This document shows, one piece after another, positions 9,768 through 19,507 of a stretch of DNA of 64,000 bases (the first letter of the stretch is position 1; each line of letters begins with the position of its first letter). Made by a program: the position numbers and the translations under genes. This DNA is from Listeria costaricensis. GTDB taxonomy: Bacteria; Bacillota; Bacilli; Lactobacillales; Listeriaceae. The notes under the pieces are model-generated. The model worked only from the letters and a program-made list of their open reading frames with translations. It did not search any database and had not been told where the DNA came from. The stretch is taken from the NCBI RefSeq assembly GCF_900183385.1, contig NZ_FXUT01000001.1, positions 471,523 through 535,522 of the forward strand, read 5' to 3'.

Positions 9768-10155
9768 GCAGGTCCCAACTTATCTGGTCGCCATCTTTTG
9801 GCTGTACGTCTTTCGCCCCTTTGGTAGACATCTCGCCGTTAATTTCAAATAGCCAGTATTCGCCGGCACTTGCATTCTGCGAGACCCCGTCAATCGAGGT
9901 AATAAAACCCTCTTCATCTTCTATGTCAAAATTTTCCTTCATGATTGTATAAAGGCTCATGCCCTGATCTGCTTTAATTTTTTTAGTGGCAAGTTGCTCC
10001 GCTCCCTGATTCTTTGTGATGTCAATCTGAATTTTAACAGGTGTAGATTCAACTTCTTTTTCCTTATCTGGATGACTGCTGCACGCGGCGAGCAGGATGA
10101 GTCCAAATAGCCCTATTAGCAAGCTTGCTCTCTGTAATCCCCTTTTCACGCCCAA
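9757..10155 (-). CDS. DUF4430 domain lipoprotein
   Basis: A 132-residue lipoprotein. The signal peptide (residues 1-25) ends in a lipobox LLAACSS, so Cys25 would be lipidated and the protein anchored on the outer face of the membrane. The remainder is one DUF4430 module: strands around KIQIDITKNQGAEQ, then MSLYTIMKENFDIED, then GEYWLFEINGEMSTKGAKDVQPKDGDQISWDLHGN, a pattern shared with transcobalamin-like ligand-binding domains. It is translationally coupled to the ECF S component, suggesting a vitamin-capture lipoprotein for that transporter. Ligand assignment is inference. Confidence 0.8.
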   Translation of the reverse strand: MGVKRGLQRASLLIGLFGLILLAACSSHPDKEKEVESTPVKIQIDITKNQGAEQLATKKIKADQGMSLYTIMKENFDIEDEEGFITSIDGVSQNASAGEYWLFEINGEMSTKGAKDVQPKDGDQISWDLHGN

Positions 10156-10234
10156 ACTCCTTTCGCTTGTCCTTTCTTTTGTACATGTTCGATGACTTAT
10201 GTTTAGCGTAACATAGAATCTGTTTTTTGGGCAT

Positions 10235-10274
10235 AAAAAAGCAATCTCCTTTGTTGGTGGGAGATTGCTTTTCT
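10235..10274 (-). terminator. Intrinsic terminator after the ABC permease gene
   Basis: On the minus strand AAGCAATCTCC and GGAGATTGCTT form a perfect 11-bp stem with a nine-base loop, followed by TTTT. Confidence 0.85.
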
Positions 10275-10275
10275 A

Positions 10276-13200
10276 TTATTCTACTGATTTTAATGCCTCG
10301 ATCATGTCGATCCGTTTTAGTCGCACATGCATGACCAGCATGACGATCGTAGCAAAGACGAATGTCAGAATGGCCGCATACAAGTAGCTGACTGGATAAA
10401 TACCCGGACTGAACATCATGTTGTCAACTTCTGCTGTCGTGATAACGAATCGGTGCAGGAAGAAGCCGAGGACAAACCCGACTAAAATGCCGAGGAACGT
10501 CAAAATGATATTTTCCCGATAGACGTACATCGTGACTTCTTTTGGATAGAAGCCGAGTACCTTGATCGTCGAAAGTTCTCGTATTCGTTCTGACACATTG
10601 ATGTTGGTCAAATTGTAGAGCACGATAAAGGCCAGAATCGCTGCTGAAATTACTAGTACGAGCATGACAACATTCAAGCTGCTCAGACTCTCATTCAGCA
10701 TGTCACTGATCGAATTGGAGAATGTGACGGACAGAACGCTGCTATTTTTTGTCAGCTGTTCGGCGAAATGGTCCTGCCACTTGCTCGACGTATTATCAAA
10801 ATTGAGCAGATCCGTATTATAGGACGGCTTTTCGTGGAAGACTTTTTGATAGTAATCTTTCGACATGAATAGATAGTGCCCGGCATAGTTTTCAGCGATC
10901 GCAGAAATTTTGACTTGATAGGTGTCATTACTTGCATCTTTGATCGTGATCGTATCGCCCGGTTTTAGATCGTACAGTTTGGCGAGTTTTTCCGTGACGA
11001 CTGCGCCATTATCTCCCAGCTGTTCCTTCTCCCCAGTTTTACGATTATGAAGGGAAATGAAATCTGAAAAATGTTTGGTCGATTCAGGAACGGCGACTGA
11101 TACTTGCTGTGTATTCTCGCCTTCTTTCTTTGTATCGAAGGAAGCAAGCGACATTTGCAAGCGTTCTGTAATGTTCGGATCCTGCATCAATTTTTCATAA
11201 TCCTGCTTGGGCGATTTTGTTGCGTTCACATCTTTTGCTACCATGGCGTCGTATTTCATGACATTTCCATATTGCAGTTTGGCAATGTCACTGATGGAAT
11301 CACGCAAGCCAAAACCGGTTAGAATCAGTGCCGTACAGCCAGCCACCCCAAGAACGGTCATGAGCATCCGCTGTTTGTACCGGAAAATATTCCGTGCGGT
11401 CACTTTGTAGGTGAAGCTCATTCGTTTCCAGATGAAAGGCATTCTTTCCAGCAAAATCCGTTTCCCGTTTTTCGGTGCTTTTGGACGCATCAATGTGGCC
11501 GCATTGGCTCGAAGTTCGGCCCGACACGCAACATAGGCGGTCAAAGTCGTACAAATCAGCGCCACAATTAGCGAAATGATGCTAAAGCTGAGGTAATAAG
11601 ACACATCGACCGGTGGCAAGCTGTACATCGTGTTGTTATAGGCATTGTAAATGATTTGCGGGAAGAGCAAATGCCCGATAAAAATCCCGCCAATCGTTCC
11701 GAGGACACTCGCTGTCGTGCCATATACAAGGAATTTCAGCATGATGTCCCGGTTATCATAGCCAAGCGCTTTCAGTGTCCCAATTTGTGTCCGTTGCTCT
11801 TCTACCATCCGCGTCATTGTCGTCAAGCAGACAAGTCCTGCGATCAAAAAGAAGAAAACGGGGAATACGGTGGACATCGAATTCAGCCGATCGGCATTTT
11901 CTTTGAATTCCGAGTAGCCCGGATTATTCGACCGGTCCAGCACATAGTATTTCGGTTTCTCAAGTTGGTCAAGCTGTTCCTGCGCTTCCGTAAGCTGTTT
12001 CTCACCATCGGCTATTTTTGTTTCACTTTCCGCTTTGGTATCAGCGAATTTAGCGGCATTTTCATCATATGCCTGTTGGCTTTCTTCTAGCTTGGCATAA
12101 GCCGTGTCGAGCTCTGCCTGACCGTTTTTTTGAGCAGTCGCCAGTTCTGCTTTCCCTGTTGCAAGTTGAGCCATACCATCCGTATAGGCTTTTTCGCCCG
12201 ACTGGTATTTCGCTTCCGCTTGTGTCAGTTCGGTTTCTTTTTGCGCAAGCTCGTTACTGGCTGCATCTAGTTCCGCTTTTTTAGCGTTGAATTCATTTTG
12301 CGCGGTTTGATATTGCGCATTCAAACTAGCCGCCGTTTGACTTGCTTTTGTCTGCATTTCTGCGAGGCTCGCCTGTGATACCTGTCCTGCGAAAAGAGCA
12401 TCTAGTGCGGCTGTTCCGCCGCTCGACTGACTGGCTATTTGATACAACTCGGTCTTAAATGCCGGTGAAACATGGATTTCTCCATCTTGATAGCGGAAGT
12501 CCTCTGATTGATTCGCATCGACCACGATGGTTGGATAGCTGCTCAACTGGCTGAGAAAATTGGCATAGGTCTGTGCCCCGCTAACGGCTGTTCCAAGGGC
12601 CGAAAGTTGTGATTCTGCCTCTGAAAGGGCCGACTCGCCGTCTGCCAGTTGTTGTTTGGCATCATCCAGCTGTGTTCGACCGCTTTCTAGTGCTGGTTTC
12701 GCCTGATCAAGCTCAGTTTTGGCGCTGGCAAGCTGCGATTCTGCCTGGTCTAGTTCCGCCTGACCGTCTGCTATTTTTTGATCAAAGGTTTTCTTGCCGC
12801 TTTCATAGTCGGCCCAGCCTTGATCCAGCTGACTTTTGGCATCATTCAATTGCTTTTCGCCATCTGCCAGTTGCTTCTTCGCATCATTTAATTTAGCTTC
12901 ATTTTCCGTGATTTCCTGTTCGCCGTCCTGCTTGATTTCATCCAACCTTTTTTCCGGCTGATCTTTTAGGGCTGCATCAATTGCTTTCTTATCTTCTTTT
13001 ACTGTATCTTCGTATTCATCGGAATAGCTTTCTAAATCAGATGTATTTTTAAATAGAATATTCGCGACGGTATAGACATCCATATCGAAATCTTTTTCCG
13101 GCACGACTGCAATGGCATCCGTCTGTCCTTTTCCGACAGTACTTGTACCGCGCTCTTCCTGCTCGATATACTGCGGACTGGAAACGAATCCGACCACTTT

Positions 13201-13710
13201 AAATGTGTTATTTTTAAGTGTATCTTCTGGCGCATCACCATTCTTATCGACAAAGCTGACCGTGTCGCCAATTTTGAACTTCTCATGCATCTCTTTTGTG
13301 TCATCCAGCGCAATTTCGCCTGATTTTTTCGGCAGACGTCCACTTTTCACCACAAATTGATTGACACGGTTGCCGTCTTTCGTATCGTAGGAATACAGCT
13401 TGAAGGCTAGTGGATCACCTTTTAAGAGAAGATCTGCTGTATAGCCCGGCTCCACCGTCTCAACCTGGTCTGCTTGGCGCAGTTCTTCCAGATCACTATC
13501 ATCAATGCCATAATTTGACTGAACGGTATAGTCAGCCAAGTGGTTAGCCTTGTAATAATGATCCGCTGTTTTAAGCATGTCGGGTCCGGTAGCTTTAATG
13601 CCGATAAAAAAGGCGACTCCGAGTAAAATTAGTGCAAAGATCGAGAAAAAGCGACTCTTTGATTTCCAAATTTCCTTGGTAATATCTTTCCACAATGCTT
13701 TTTTCTTCAA
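10276..13710 (-). CDS. FtsX-type ABC transporter permease, 1144 aa
   Basis: A large MacB/FtsX-family permease. It has an N-terminal membrane helix (FFSIFALILLGVAFFIGIK), a first extracytoplasmic domain, then a long Lys/Glu/Ala/Gln coiled coil at about residues 255-590 (repeats such as ADGEKQLNDAKSQLDQG and ESGRTQLDDAKQQLADG). Two FtsX helix groups follow (about 615-760 and 1010-1140), ending with ...LKRIDMIEALKSVE. Permeases of this shape pair with a LolD/MacB-like ATPase, here the next gene upstream, and act in peptide or lipid export or mechanotransduction. Substrate unknown. Confidence 0.88.
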   Translation of the reverse strand: MKKKALWKDITKEIWKSKSRFFSIFALILLGVAFFIGIKATGPDMLKTADHYYKANHLADYTVQSNYGIDDSDLEELRQADQVETVEPGYTADLLLKGDPLAFKLYSYDTKDGNRVNQFVVKSGRLPKKSGEIALDDTKEMHEKFKIGDTVSFVDKNGDAPEDTLKNNTFKVVGFVSSPQYIEQEERGTSTVGKGQTDAIAVVPEKDFDMDVYTVANILFKNTSDLESYSDEYEDTVKEDKKAIDAALKDQPEKRLDEIKQDGEQEITENEAKLNDAKKQLADGEKQLNDAKSQLDQGWADYESGKKTFDQKIADGQAELDQAESQLASAKTELDQAKPALESGRTQLDDAKQQLADGESALSEAESQLSALGTAVSGAQTYANFLSQLSSYPTIVVDANQSEDFRYQDGEIHVSPAFKTELYQIASQSSGGTAALDALFAGQVSQASLAEMQTKASQTAASLNAQYQTAQNEFNAKKAELDAASNELAQKETELTQAEAKYQSGEKAYTDGMAQLATGKAELATAQKNGQAELDTAYAKLEESQQAYDENAAKFADTKAESETKIADGEKQLTEAQEQLDQLEKPKYYVLDRSNNPGYSEFKENADRLNSMSTVFPVFFFLIAGLVCLTTMTRMVEEQRTQIGTLKALGYDNRDIMLKFLVYGTTASVLGTIGGIFIGHLLFPQIIYNAYNNTMYSLPPVDVSYYLSFSIISLIVALICTTLTAYVACRAELRANAATLMRPKAPKNGKRILLERMPFIWKRMSFTYKVTARNIFRYKQRMLMTVLGVAGCTALILTGFGLRDSISDIAKLQYGNVMKYDAMVAKDVNATKSPKQDYEKLMQDPNITERLQMSLASFDTKKEGENTQQVSVAVPESTKHFSDFISLHNRKTGEKEQLGDNGAVVTEKLAKLYDLKPGDTITIKDASNDTYQVKISAIAENYAGHYLFMSKDYYQKVFHEKPSYNTDLLNFDNTSSKWQDHFAEQLTKNSSVLSVTFSNSISDMLNESLSSLNVVMLVLVISAAILAFIVLYNLTNINVSERIRELSTIKVLGFYPKEVTMYVYRENIILTFLGILVGFVLGFFLHRFVITTAEVDNMMFSPGIYPVSYLYAAILTFVFATIVMLVMHVRLKRIDMIEALKSVE

Positions 13711-13723
13711 AATGACGGCCTCC

Positions 13724-14425
13724 TTACCATTCGATCACATCAATCGAAACAGGATGGTCATTTTCTTTGATGGAACGGACCTTCGCATTATTGATCTCAA
13801 TCACACGGTCCGCAATGGGCGTGATCGCCGCGTTATGGGTAATGACAATGACGGTGGTGCCGGTATTTCGGCAAGTATCCTGCAACAGTTTTAAAACGGC
13901 TTTCCCGGTTTCATAGTCAAGTGCCCCAGTCGGTTCATCACAAAGCAGCAATTTCGGCGCTTTTGCTAGTGCGCGCGCGATGGCGACCCGCTGTTGTTCC
14001 CCGCCGGAAAGCTGCGCCGGAAAATTATCCAGCCGATGCCCTAATCCTACTTCCTTTAGTACCTCTTCTGCATCTAGTGCATTTGGTGAAACTTGTGCCG
14101 CTAATTCAACATTTTCTTTCGCAGTCAAGTTTGGCACAAGATTGTAAAATTGAAAAACGAAACCGACATCTGTTCGCCGATAACCGGTCAATTGTTTGGC
14201 GTTGAATTGCGCGATATCTGCTCCGTCAACGATCACCTTGCCCTCGTCGCAGCTATCCATGCCGCCTAGAATATTGAGCACCGTGGATTTTCCTGCCCCG
14301 GAAGGCCCGACAATGACCACGAACTCTCCTTTGCCAATGCTGAAATCGATGCCGTCATTCGCCGTGACAATACTTTCTCCCATCTGATAACGTTTATACA
14401 CTTTCTTTAACTCTACGTATGCCAA
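13724..14425 (-). CDS. ABC transporter ATP-binding protein (MacB/LolD type)
   Basis: A 233-residue ATPase subunit with a complete nucleotide-binding site: Walker [11 protein letters not shown]-loop [17 protein letters not shown], signature [17 protein letters not shown], Walker [13 protein letters not shown] and H-loop VIVITHN. It energises the 1144-residue permease encoded 13 bases downstream. No two-component system or peptide-sensing gene is adjacent. Confidence 0.95.
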   Translation of the reverse strand: MAYVELKKVYKRYQMGESIVTANDGIDFSIGKGEFVVIVGPSGAGKSTVLNILGGMDSCDEGKVIVDGADIAQFNAKQLTGYRRTDVGFVFQFYNLVPNLTAKENVELAAQVSPNALDAEEVLKEVGLGHRLDNFPAQLSGGEQQRVAIARALAKAPKLLLCDEPTGALDYETGKAVLKLLQDTCRNTGTTVIVITHNAAITPIADRVIEINNAKVRSIKENDHPVSIDVIEW

Positions 14426-14512
14426 TAGCAGCCCTCATTTTCTTGCTTGTAATTTTGTTTTTGACAAAAGCATATGTTCATTATAGCACTAATTATTCAG
14501 ACATGTCAGCGC

Positions 14513-14552
14513 AAAAAAACAGCCGGCAAAATTATCTGCCGACTGTTCGTTT
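14513..14552 (-). terminator. Intrinsic terminator of the pheST operon
   Basis: On the minus strand ACAGTCGGCAG and a complementary GCCGGCTGT arm close a short loop and are followed by TTTTTTT, immediately after the pheT stop at 14553. Confidence 0.8.
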
Positions 14553-16961
14553 TTAACGGATGACCGCACCGAAAGCTTCCTGTAGGGCGTTTGTCACCTG
14601 CTCTGTTTGGGCACTAACCTCTTCTTCTACAAGCGTCCGTTCTGGATCTTGATAGGTTAAAGAGTAGGCCATGGATTTTTTATTTTCGCCAAGTGAATCT
14701 CCTTGGAAAATATCAAATAATTTCACGTCCTGTAAAAGTTTGCCGCCGTTTTCGCGAATCACTGTTAGAATGGCCTGATGCGCCACGTCTTCCCCAACAA
14801 CAAACGCAATGTCACGTGTCACTGCTGGATAACGAGGGATCGCCTGATACAAGATCGCTGTTTTTTCCGCTTCAAGCAATGCGGCAAAATTCAGTTCAAA
14901 GACATAGGTTTCATGCAGATCATAGGCTTTTTCTGTTGCTGGATGAAGGGCGCCTAAATAGCCGATTTCTTTTTCATCTAGATAAAGGGCTGCCGTGCGT
15001 CCCGGATGAAGGTCCGCTTTTTGAGCCGGTTTAAAAGTGACAGGGCTTGTGATGCCGAGCTTTTGAACCAGGCCTTCCACGATGCCTTTCAAGATGAAGA
15101 AATCAACGGGTTTAGTCGCTTTTTGCCAGTCCGTTTCGGCCCATTCACCTGTGATCAGTCCTGCTAAATGTTCTTCCTCTTCTGGAAGAGCATCGCCTGT
15201 TGTCGCATAGAAAACACTGCCTAGTTCGTAAAGATGAACGTTTTGATTCTTCCGCGCCACATTATACCGCGCTGAATGCAGCAAGCCTGGTACGATGCTT
15301 TGACGCAAATGACTGTGTTCCTCGCTCATTGGCATGGCCAGCTTGACTGCACCTGCTTCTTTCAGCGCCAAATGCCCTGCTTCTTTTTCGGAAACGAGTG
15401 AATATGTGAGTGCTTGCGTAAGACCGGCCCCTTCTAAATAACGGCGAGTCAGGCGGCGAGCAGTTTGACTAGGTGTCAGTCCTCCTGTTGAAGCAGTGGC
15501 TGGCAGGGTTGCCGGAATGTTATCGTACCCATAGATCCGTGCAATTTCTTCCAATAAATCTGCTTCAATCGTAATGTCCCATCTGCGGGAAGGCACTGTA
15601 ACCGTGAAAACTTCCCCTTCCACTTGCAGCTCAAAGCCTAACCGCGCAAAAATCTGCTCAATATCAGCCACTTCCAAATTGGTCCCCAGCAGGCGATTGA
15701 TGCGTCCGAGTTCCGTTGAAATCACTTGGCTACCAGTTTCACGATTGTCCGCTTCGACCACACCGCTGATCAGGGTACCGCCGCTCAGTTCAGCAATGAG
15801 TGCAGCTCCGTGCGCCAATGCTTTTTCCACTTTGAACGCATCGCTACCTTTGTCATAACGAATGCTGGCTTCTGTCCGCAGTCCCAGTTCACGAGAAGTT
15901 TTCCCAATCGATCCAGCGCTGAAAATGGCCCCTTCCAGAAGGACAGCTGTCGTCGCGTCGGTTACTTCCGTTGACGCGCCGCCCATTACACCGGCAATCG
16001 CGATCGGCTCTGTGCCATCTGTAATCAAAGCAGCTCCGCTCGGCAGGTCGCGTTTTTGATCATCAAGTGTCGTCAATGTTTCGCCTTCTTTTGCCAAGCG
16101 AACGACGATTTCTTTCGATGAAATCTTCTCATAGTCAAACGAATGAAGCGGTTGACCGTAAAGCAAATTGATATAGTTTGTCACGTCGACCACATTGTTA
16201 TGCGGACGGATGCCAGCTTTCATTAAACGCGTCTGCAGCCAAAGCGGTGATTCCTGAATGGTGATGCCTTCGATTAATTTGACCGCATAGTAAGGGGCAG
16301 CTTCTGTTGCCTCAACTTTAACGGCTACGCGTCCTTCAATACTGCCGCTTTCGGGTACATCCGGCTGTTCGACCGGTGCAAAAGTCTGGCCAGTAATCGC
16401 TCCGACTTCATGGGCAACACCGATCATGCTGAGCGCATCCGCACGGTTTGGTGTGATCGCCATATCTAAAATGGCATCATAGAGTCCCAGCAGTCGAATC
16501 GCATCCGCACCAACTGTTGCTTCTTCCGGCAATACAAAAATCCCGTCTTGATAGGCTTTCGGAACAACTTTTCCTTCAAAGCCTAGTTCCTGAAGTGAAC
16601 AGATCATCCCTTCGGACACTTCGCCACGCAGCTTGGCCCGTTTAATTTTGAAACCACCAGGAAGCCGCGCCCCCACTTTCGCCACGATGACTTTTTGACC
16701 GGCACGAACATTGGGTGCCCCGCAGATGATTTGAATCGGTTCTTCTTCATCTGTTTGAACTGTCGTTTTATTTAATTTATCCGCACTTGGATGTTTTTCA
16801 CACGTCAAAACTTCCCCTACGACGATTTTTTTCAAAGAAGCATCTAAATGTTCGACGCCTTCGATTTCAATGCCTGTCCGCGTGATTGCTTCTGCTAAAT
16901 TTTCCGCATCTAAATCGAGTGTTGGGAAAAATTCTTTGACCCAGTCATAAGATACTAACAT
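14553..16961 (-). CDS. pheT: Phenylalanyl-tRNA synthetase beta subunit
   Basis: An 802-residue PheT that forms an alpha2-beta2 enzyme with PheS. It contains the N-terminal EMAP-like tRNA-binding domain (VVGEVLTCEKHPSADKLNKTTV), the B3/B4 editing region (about 200-370), the B5 domain (RINRLLGTNLEVADIEQIFARLGF), the catalytic-like core (LTQALTYSLVSEKEAG) and the C-terminal anticodon-binding FDX-ACB domain (YPAVTRDIAFVVGEDV). The start chosen is the ATG at 16961, preceded by GGAGGGG; the open frame extends 18 codons further but there it overlaps pheS. It begins one base after the pheS stop. Confidence 0.97.
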   Translation of the reverse strand: MLVSYDWVKEFFPTLDLDAENLAEAITRTGIEIEGVEHLDASLKKIVVGEVLTCEKHPSADKLNKTTVQTDEEEPIQIICGAPNVRAGQKVIVAKVGARLPGGFKIKRAKLRGEVSEGMICSLQELGFEGKVVPKAYQDGIFVLPEEATVGADAIRLLGLYDAILDMAITPNRADALSMIGVAHEVGAITGQTFAPVEQPDVPESGSIEGRVAVKVEATEAAPYYAVKLIEGITIQESPLWLQTRLMKAGIRPHNNVVDVTNYINLLYGQPLHSFDYEKISSKEIVVRLAKEGETLTTLDDQKRDLPSGAALITDGTEPIAIAGVMGGASTEVTDATTAVLLEGAIFSAGSIGKTSRELGLRTEASIRYDKGSDAFKVEKALAHGAALIAELSGGTLISGVVEADNRETGSQVISTELGRINRLLGTNLEVADIEQIFARLGFELQVEGEVFTVTVPSRRWDITIEADLLEEIARIYGYDNIPATLPATASTGGLTPSQTARRLTRRYLEGAGLTQALTYSLVSEKEAGHLALKEAGAVKLAMPMSEEHSHLRQSIVPGLLHSARYNVARKNQNVHLYELGSVFYATTGDALPEEEEHLAGLITGEWAETDWQKATKPVDFFILKGIVEGLVQKLGITSPVTFKPAQKADLHPGRTAALYLDEKEIGYLGALHPATEKAYDLHETYVFELNFAALLEAEKTAILYQAIPRYPAVTRDIAFVVGEDVAHQAILTVIRENGGKLLQDVKLFDIFQGDSLGENKKSMAYSLTYQDPERTLVEEEVSAQTEQVTNALQEAFGAVIR

Positions 16962-16962
16962 A

Positions 16963-18024
16963 TTAGCGCCCCTCCGTTTCTTGAGCGGCAAACTGTTCGG
17001 CAAACCGCAAGTCATTGGTATAAAGATGGCGAATGTCGTCCACTCCGTATTTCAGCATGGCGATCCGCTCAGGCCCCATCCCAAAAGCAAAACCGCTGTA
17101 TTTCTTCGAGTCAATGCCACTCATTTCAAGAACATTCGGGTGTACCATGCCGGAACCAAGGATTTCGATCCAGCCAGTTCCTTTGCAGACCCGACAACCA
17201 CTACCGCCGCATTTGAAGCAGGAAATGTCCATTTCGACAGATGGTTCTGTGAACGGGAAGAAGCTTGGACGCAACCGAATTTCACGATCATCGCCAAACA
17301 TTTTTTTCGCTAAAACCGTCAGTGTCCCTTTTAGATCGCTAAATGTAATATTTTCGCCCACGACCAGCCCTTCGATTTGTGTGAACTGGTGTGAATGGGT
17401 CGCGTCATCATTATCGCGGCGGTAAACTTTCCCCGGACAGATAATTTTGATCGGCCCATTTTTAAAGTCATGCTTCTCCATGGTACGTGCTTGAACCGGT
17501 GATGTTTGGGTGCGCAGCAATGTATTTTCTGTAATGTAAAAGCTGTCCTGCATATCCCGTGCTGGATGACCTTTCGGCAAATTGAGTGCCTCAAAGTTAT
17601 AATAATCCAACTCGACTTCCGGACCTTCTGCGACGCGGTAACCCATTCCGATAAACAAATCCTCGAGTTCCTCAATGACTTGCGTAAGAAGATGCGGCGC
17701 CCCAGTGCCCACTTTTGTTCCCGGAAGTGTCACATCGATCGTTTCTTCTTGGAGTTGCGCCACGATTGCCGCTTCCTCAAGGCGAACCTGAGCCGCTTCA
17801 ATTTGTTCAGCAAGTGCCGTTCTGACCTCATTGGCACGAGCCCCGACAAGCGGTTTTTCCTCGGCAGAAAGCTTGCCCATTTGTTTCATAATTTCCGTCA
17901 TCGGCCCTTTTTTACCTAAATATTTGACGCGCAGGTCGTTCAAGCTTTTTAAGTCTGTCACTTGCGTTAGCGCCTGCTCGGCTTCTTTTTGCAAAGCATT
18001 TAATTGTTCTAACATTTCCTCCAC
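16963..18024 (-). CDS. pheS: Phenylalanyl-tRNA synthetase alpha subunit
   Basis: A 353-residue class II synthetase subunit that charges tRNA-Phe. An N-terminal coiled coil (residues 1-85) binds tRNA. The catalytic core shows motif 2 ([21 protein letters not shown]), the phenylalanine pocket ([17 protein letters not shown]), a zinc-like CxxCxxxxCxxC cluster ([17 protein letters not shown]) and motif 3 ([19 protein letters not shown]). It is first gene of pheST and is preceded by a T-box leader. Confidence 0.98.
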   Translation of the reverse strand: MEEMLEQLNALQKEAEQALTQVTDLKSLNDLRVKYLGKKGPMTEIMKQMGKLSAEEKPLVGARANEVRTALAEQIEAAQVRLEEAAIVAQLQEETIDVTLPGTKVGTGAPHLLTQVIEELEDLFIGMGYRVAEGPEVELDYYNFEALNLPKGHPARDMQDSFYITENTLLRTQTSPVQARTMEKHDFKNGPIKIICPGKVYRRDNDDATHSHQFTQIEGLVVGENITFSDLKGTLTVLAKKMFGDDREIRLRPSFFPFTEPSVEMDISCFKCGGSGCRVCKGTGWIEILGSGMVHPNVLEMSGIDSKKYSGFAFGMGPERIAMLKYGVDDIRHLYTNDLRFAEQFAAQETEGR

Positions 18025-18039
18025 TCCTTTACGATTTTA

Positions 18040-18315
18040 GACAAAATAAAAAACCTCCATCCACAAAAGGGACGAGGTTAATTCGCGGTACCACCCTTAT
18101 AAAAGCAGACGAACTGCTTTCACTTCATTCGGATAACGATCAATGGTATTTGACCGATCTGCCTTTTGAAATCATCTCCCGGCAGCGACTCGTGGAGCTG
18201 AAATGTTCACAAAATCATCCTGTAAGGCAGCTTCCAGTCCATGACCGCCTCTCCCTAGACTTCAAACTTTGCTACTTGTCTCCGTCATTGTCTTTTACAT
18301 TTTTAAATTGTCGAT
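18040..18315 (-). promoter_or_regulatory. T-box riboswitch leader of pheST (tRNA-Phe sensing)
   Basis: The minus-strand leader contains the diagnostic T-box GGTGGTACCGC (18085-18095). It is followed by a terminator whose arms AACCTCGTCCC and GGATGGAGGTT end in TTTTTTAT (about 18047-18079). Upstream sequence folds into a long stem I with AG-rich internal parts. Uncharged tRNA-Phe would stabilise the antiterminator and switch on pheST. The exact specifier triplet was not settled, but Phe codons occur in the expected region. Confidence 0.9.
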
Positions 18316-18322
18316 TGGTTCC

Positions 18323-18351
18323 ATTATAGTATGGATTTGGGGAGTTTGCAA
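18323..18351 (-). promoter_or_regulatory. SigA-type promoter of the pheST T-box transcript
   Basis: TTGCAA (18346-18351), a 17-base spacer and a perfect TATAAT (18323-18328) on the minus strand, just upstream of the T-box leader. Confidence 0.75.
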
Positions 18352-18369
18352 GCCCATTATGTGATAGAA

Positions 18370-18498
18370 TCAGCCGCTATCCCTATCACCTGACAAGCCG
18401 ATAAGAACGGTCAATACGCTGCAAATAACCACGAAGCCATTTATAAGCACAAATAAGCTAGTCAAAAGGACAAATTTTCGATTTTTCAAGCTATCCAT
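18370..18498 (-). CDS. Small membrane protein, 42 aa
   Basis: A short open frame beginning MDSLKNRKFVLLTSLFVLIN and ending SGDRDSG. One or two hydrophobic stretches span residues 9-34, with positive charges at the N-terminal edge, so a small inner-membrane protein is likely. A GGGAG sequence lies eight to nine bases before the ATG. It follows a lipoprotein gene on the same strand (start 25 bases after that stop) and may be its last cistron. No family recognised. Confidence 0.5.
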   Translation of the reverse strand: MDSLKNRKFVLLTSLFVLINGFVVICSVLTVLIGLSGDRDSG

Positions 18499-18522
18499 TC
18501 CTTTCGCTCCCAATGAATTCAC

Positions 18523-18885
18523 CTATTCCTCCTTTTTCACCACTTTCACGATGTACTGCCAATCAATTCCTGCCGGCGAGCTTTCTACCATCACATATCT
18601 AGGTGTCAAAAAAATCGTCACGTCATCCCCTTTTTTGACTTCTGATGGGGCAAGCTGCTCATTCTCCTCATTAAAAAATACGTCTAGCGTTCGATAAAGA
18701 TTTACTTTTCCACCCGGATCTGCTGGATTTTTCGTATCTTTGAAATCATTTACCTGAAGATAATTTCCCGGTACAACTTCTTCAATCACACCAGTGAAAA
18801 CAGCTTCCTCTGCTTTTTCTTTTATTTCATCATTCGCACATCCTGTTAGCAAAATACTCAGCAGCAAAACAAGTATCTTCTTCAT
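18523..18885 (-). CDS. Hypothetical lipoprotein, 120 aa
   Basis: The sequence starts MKKILVLLLSILLTGCANDE: a type II signal peptide with lipobox LTGC, so the protein is predicted to be lipid-anchored outside the membrane. The mature part is a small beta-rich domain (VFTGVIEEVVPGNYLQVND, KVNLYRTLDVFFNEEN, KKGDDVTIFLTPRYVMVES) that looks OB-fold- or DUF3221-like, though I cannot confirm the family. I chose the ATG at 18885 because the longer in-frame start adds only five residues before the typical MKK signal. It lies between two small membrane protein genes on the same strand. Confidence 0.7.
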   Translation of the reverse strand: MKKILVLLLSILLTGCANDEIKEKAEEAVFTGVIEEVVPGNYLQVNDFKDTKNPADPGGKVNLYRTLDVFFNEENEQLAPSEVKKGDDVTIFLTPRYVMVESSPAGIDWQYIVKVVKKEE

Positions 18886-18916
18886 TTCTTTAAACTCCAT
18901 TTCTAAAATTTGTTCC

Positions 18917-19195
18917 CTAAAAACGCCCTAGAAACCATAAAGCCCACATGCAAATTAAAAAGAGATTTGTAAAGATGGAACCGTAAACAATCGTTAGCGT
19001 TCCTTTATAAAAGACGCGCACAAGCGATTCTTTGATTGAATAAATCATGAGACTCATCGAAATAAAAAGCAAACTTCCCGTTAAAAGCATACTTGCCACA
19101 TAATCCCGATTGGCTAGGGAATCGTAGTAAAATAATAGGGCGAAATTGAGGATATTTAAAAAGACTAGAAAGATATTTATATACCGCTCTCTCAT
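18917..19195 (-). CDS. Hypothetical membrane protein, 92 aa
   Basis: Three predicted membrane helices (about residues 5-25, 34-52 and 68-88) with short loops, ending WALWFLGRF. It begins MRERYINIFLVFLNILN. It precedes the lipoprotein gene by about 30 bases on the same strand, so the 92-residue protein, the lipoprotein and the 42-residue protein probably form one small envelope operon. Function unknown. Confidence 0.6.
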   Translation of the reverse strand: MRERYINIFLVFLNILNFALLFYYDSLANRDYVASMLLTGSLLFISMSLMIYSIKESLVRVFYKGTLTIVYGSIFTNLFLICMWALWFLGRF

Positions 19196-19507
19196 GTTTT
19201 TCCACCTACTTTTTCTTTTTCCTCATAAGCATACTATAAAATACCTTCGGAAAACTAAAAAAGTAATGAAATGTCCATTTCCTGTCATAAATAGCCAAAA
19301 TCGGCACAATTCACCCAATAATTGCATGGTATTTTGATGATTGTTTAGATCATGCAACCCAAAAAAGCTCCTCGCTAAAACGGGAAGCTTCATATACAAT
19401 ACCAGTTCCACATATACCCAAACTGCCTCTATCTTGTGATCATGTCAATCAATGAATGCCACGGCACAAACAAAGCCAAGCGGTAATCGCCTGGCTTTTC
19501 TCAAATT
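19196..19507. other. Intergenic region with the hxlR terminator
   Basis: About 310 bases without a convincing gene. The end nearest hxlR holds a minus-strand intrinsic terminator: AAAGCCAGGCG and CGCTTGGCTTT arms at 19472-19499 followed by GTTT. The rest is AT-rich and shows no recognisable element; short open frames on both strands lack ribosome binding sites. Confidence 0.6.

Noticed and set aside
16962..17015. N-terminal extension of PheT by 18 codons
   Set aside because: It overlaps the end of pheS, whereas the ATG at 16961 has a good ribosome binding site and gives the standard N-terminus.
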